Shown here: one piece after another, positions 64,000-64,000 of the stretch
How positions within the stretch are numbered: the first letter of the stretch is position 1
How the letters are laid out: every line of letters begins with the position of its first letter
Source: Sphingorhabdus sp. Alg239-R122
Lineage (GTDB): Bacteria > Pseudomonadota > Alphaproteobacteria > Sphingomonadales > Sphingomonadaceae
Assembly: GCF_900537065.1 (NCBI RefSeq)
Contig: NZ_UNRC01000004.1
Location: 62,001-126,000, forward strand
Reading direction: 5' to 3'
DNA length: 64,000 bases
Made by a program: the position numbers and the translations under genes
The notes under the pieces: generated by a model
What the model was told of the DNA's origin: nothing
The model's input: the letters and a program-made list of their open reading frames with translations, nothing else
The model's database searches: none

Positions 64000-64000
64000 A

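Overview
The window reads as ordinary chromosome of an alphaproteobacterium, most likely a sphingomonad (Sphingomonadaceae, Sphingorhabdus/Sphingopyxis-like). The evidence is the circularly permuted two-piece tmRNA, an UrcA-family gene, a DUF1178/Nit2/grxC/comF operon, a glyQ-glyS-ppdK operon, a TonB-dependent receptor of the large sphingomonad type, and moderate GC. No transposase, integrase, CRISPR array or rRNA operon was seen. Genes are dense on both strands.

Layout. 1-3.6 kb: tail of lptD, then surA-pdxA-rsmA on the plus strand (outer-membrane biogenesis, vitamin B6, rRNA methylation), convergent with malate synthase G (glcB, minus). 5.7-9.7 kb: an arginine succinyltransferase (AST) pathway segment, M20 hydrolase-astA-astB, then a small membrane protein behind a sigma-54-like promoter. 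9.7-10.3 kb: ssrA (tmRNA, minus) in permuted order with repeated pseudoknot-like motifs. 10.3-13.6 kb: mscL, lemA, two TPM-domain genes and a NUDIX hydrolase. 13.6-21.3 kb: complex I NDUFS4-like subunit, hrpB, polyprenyl synthase, chorismate mutase, an OmpR/PhoQ-type two-component pair with a PepSY-like protein, and a SIMPL protein. 21.4-27.8 kb: uup, a DUF6456/HTH divergent pair, and the yajC-secD-secF-Mth938 operon.

27.9-32 kb is more accessory: a DUF2946 protein with a Met/His-rich outer-membrane protein, tRNA-Pro(GGG), a GH108 muramidase plus 3-TM holin, and a cysteine-rich small lipoprotein followed by a His-rich protein. 32-43 kb looks like a catabolic island for aspartyl peptides: esterase lipoprotein, TonB receptor, LysR regulator, and a tightly coupled operon of S9 peptidase, DUF819 permease, S51 dipeptidase and aspartate ammonia-lyase. 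43-52.8 kb: tRNA-Arg(CCT), the comF-grxC-nit-DUF1178 operon, an NDUFAF5-like methyltransferase, and glyQ-glyS-ppdK.

52.9-57.7 kb is the least explained part. A helically phased array of five TGAC-type palindromes stands in front of an urcA gene. After it come a membrane protein, a 67-residue XRE regulator, three further membrane proteins (two of identical length with the same DELER motif at the same residues) and two GumN/TraB paralogues. The window closes with rplY-pth, a Tat-signal SDR, ychF, an NPP-type phosphodiesterase, a MaoC hydratase, a lipoprotein and a partial gene.
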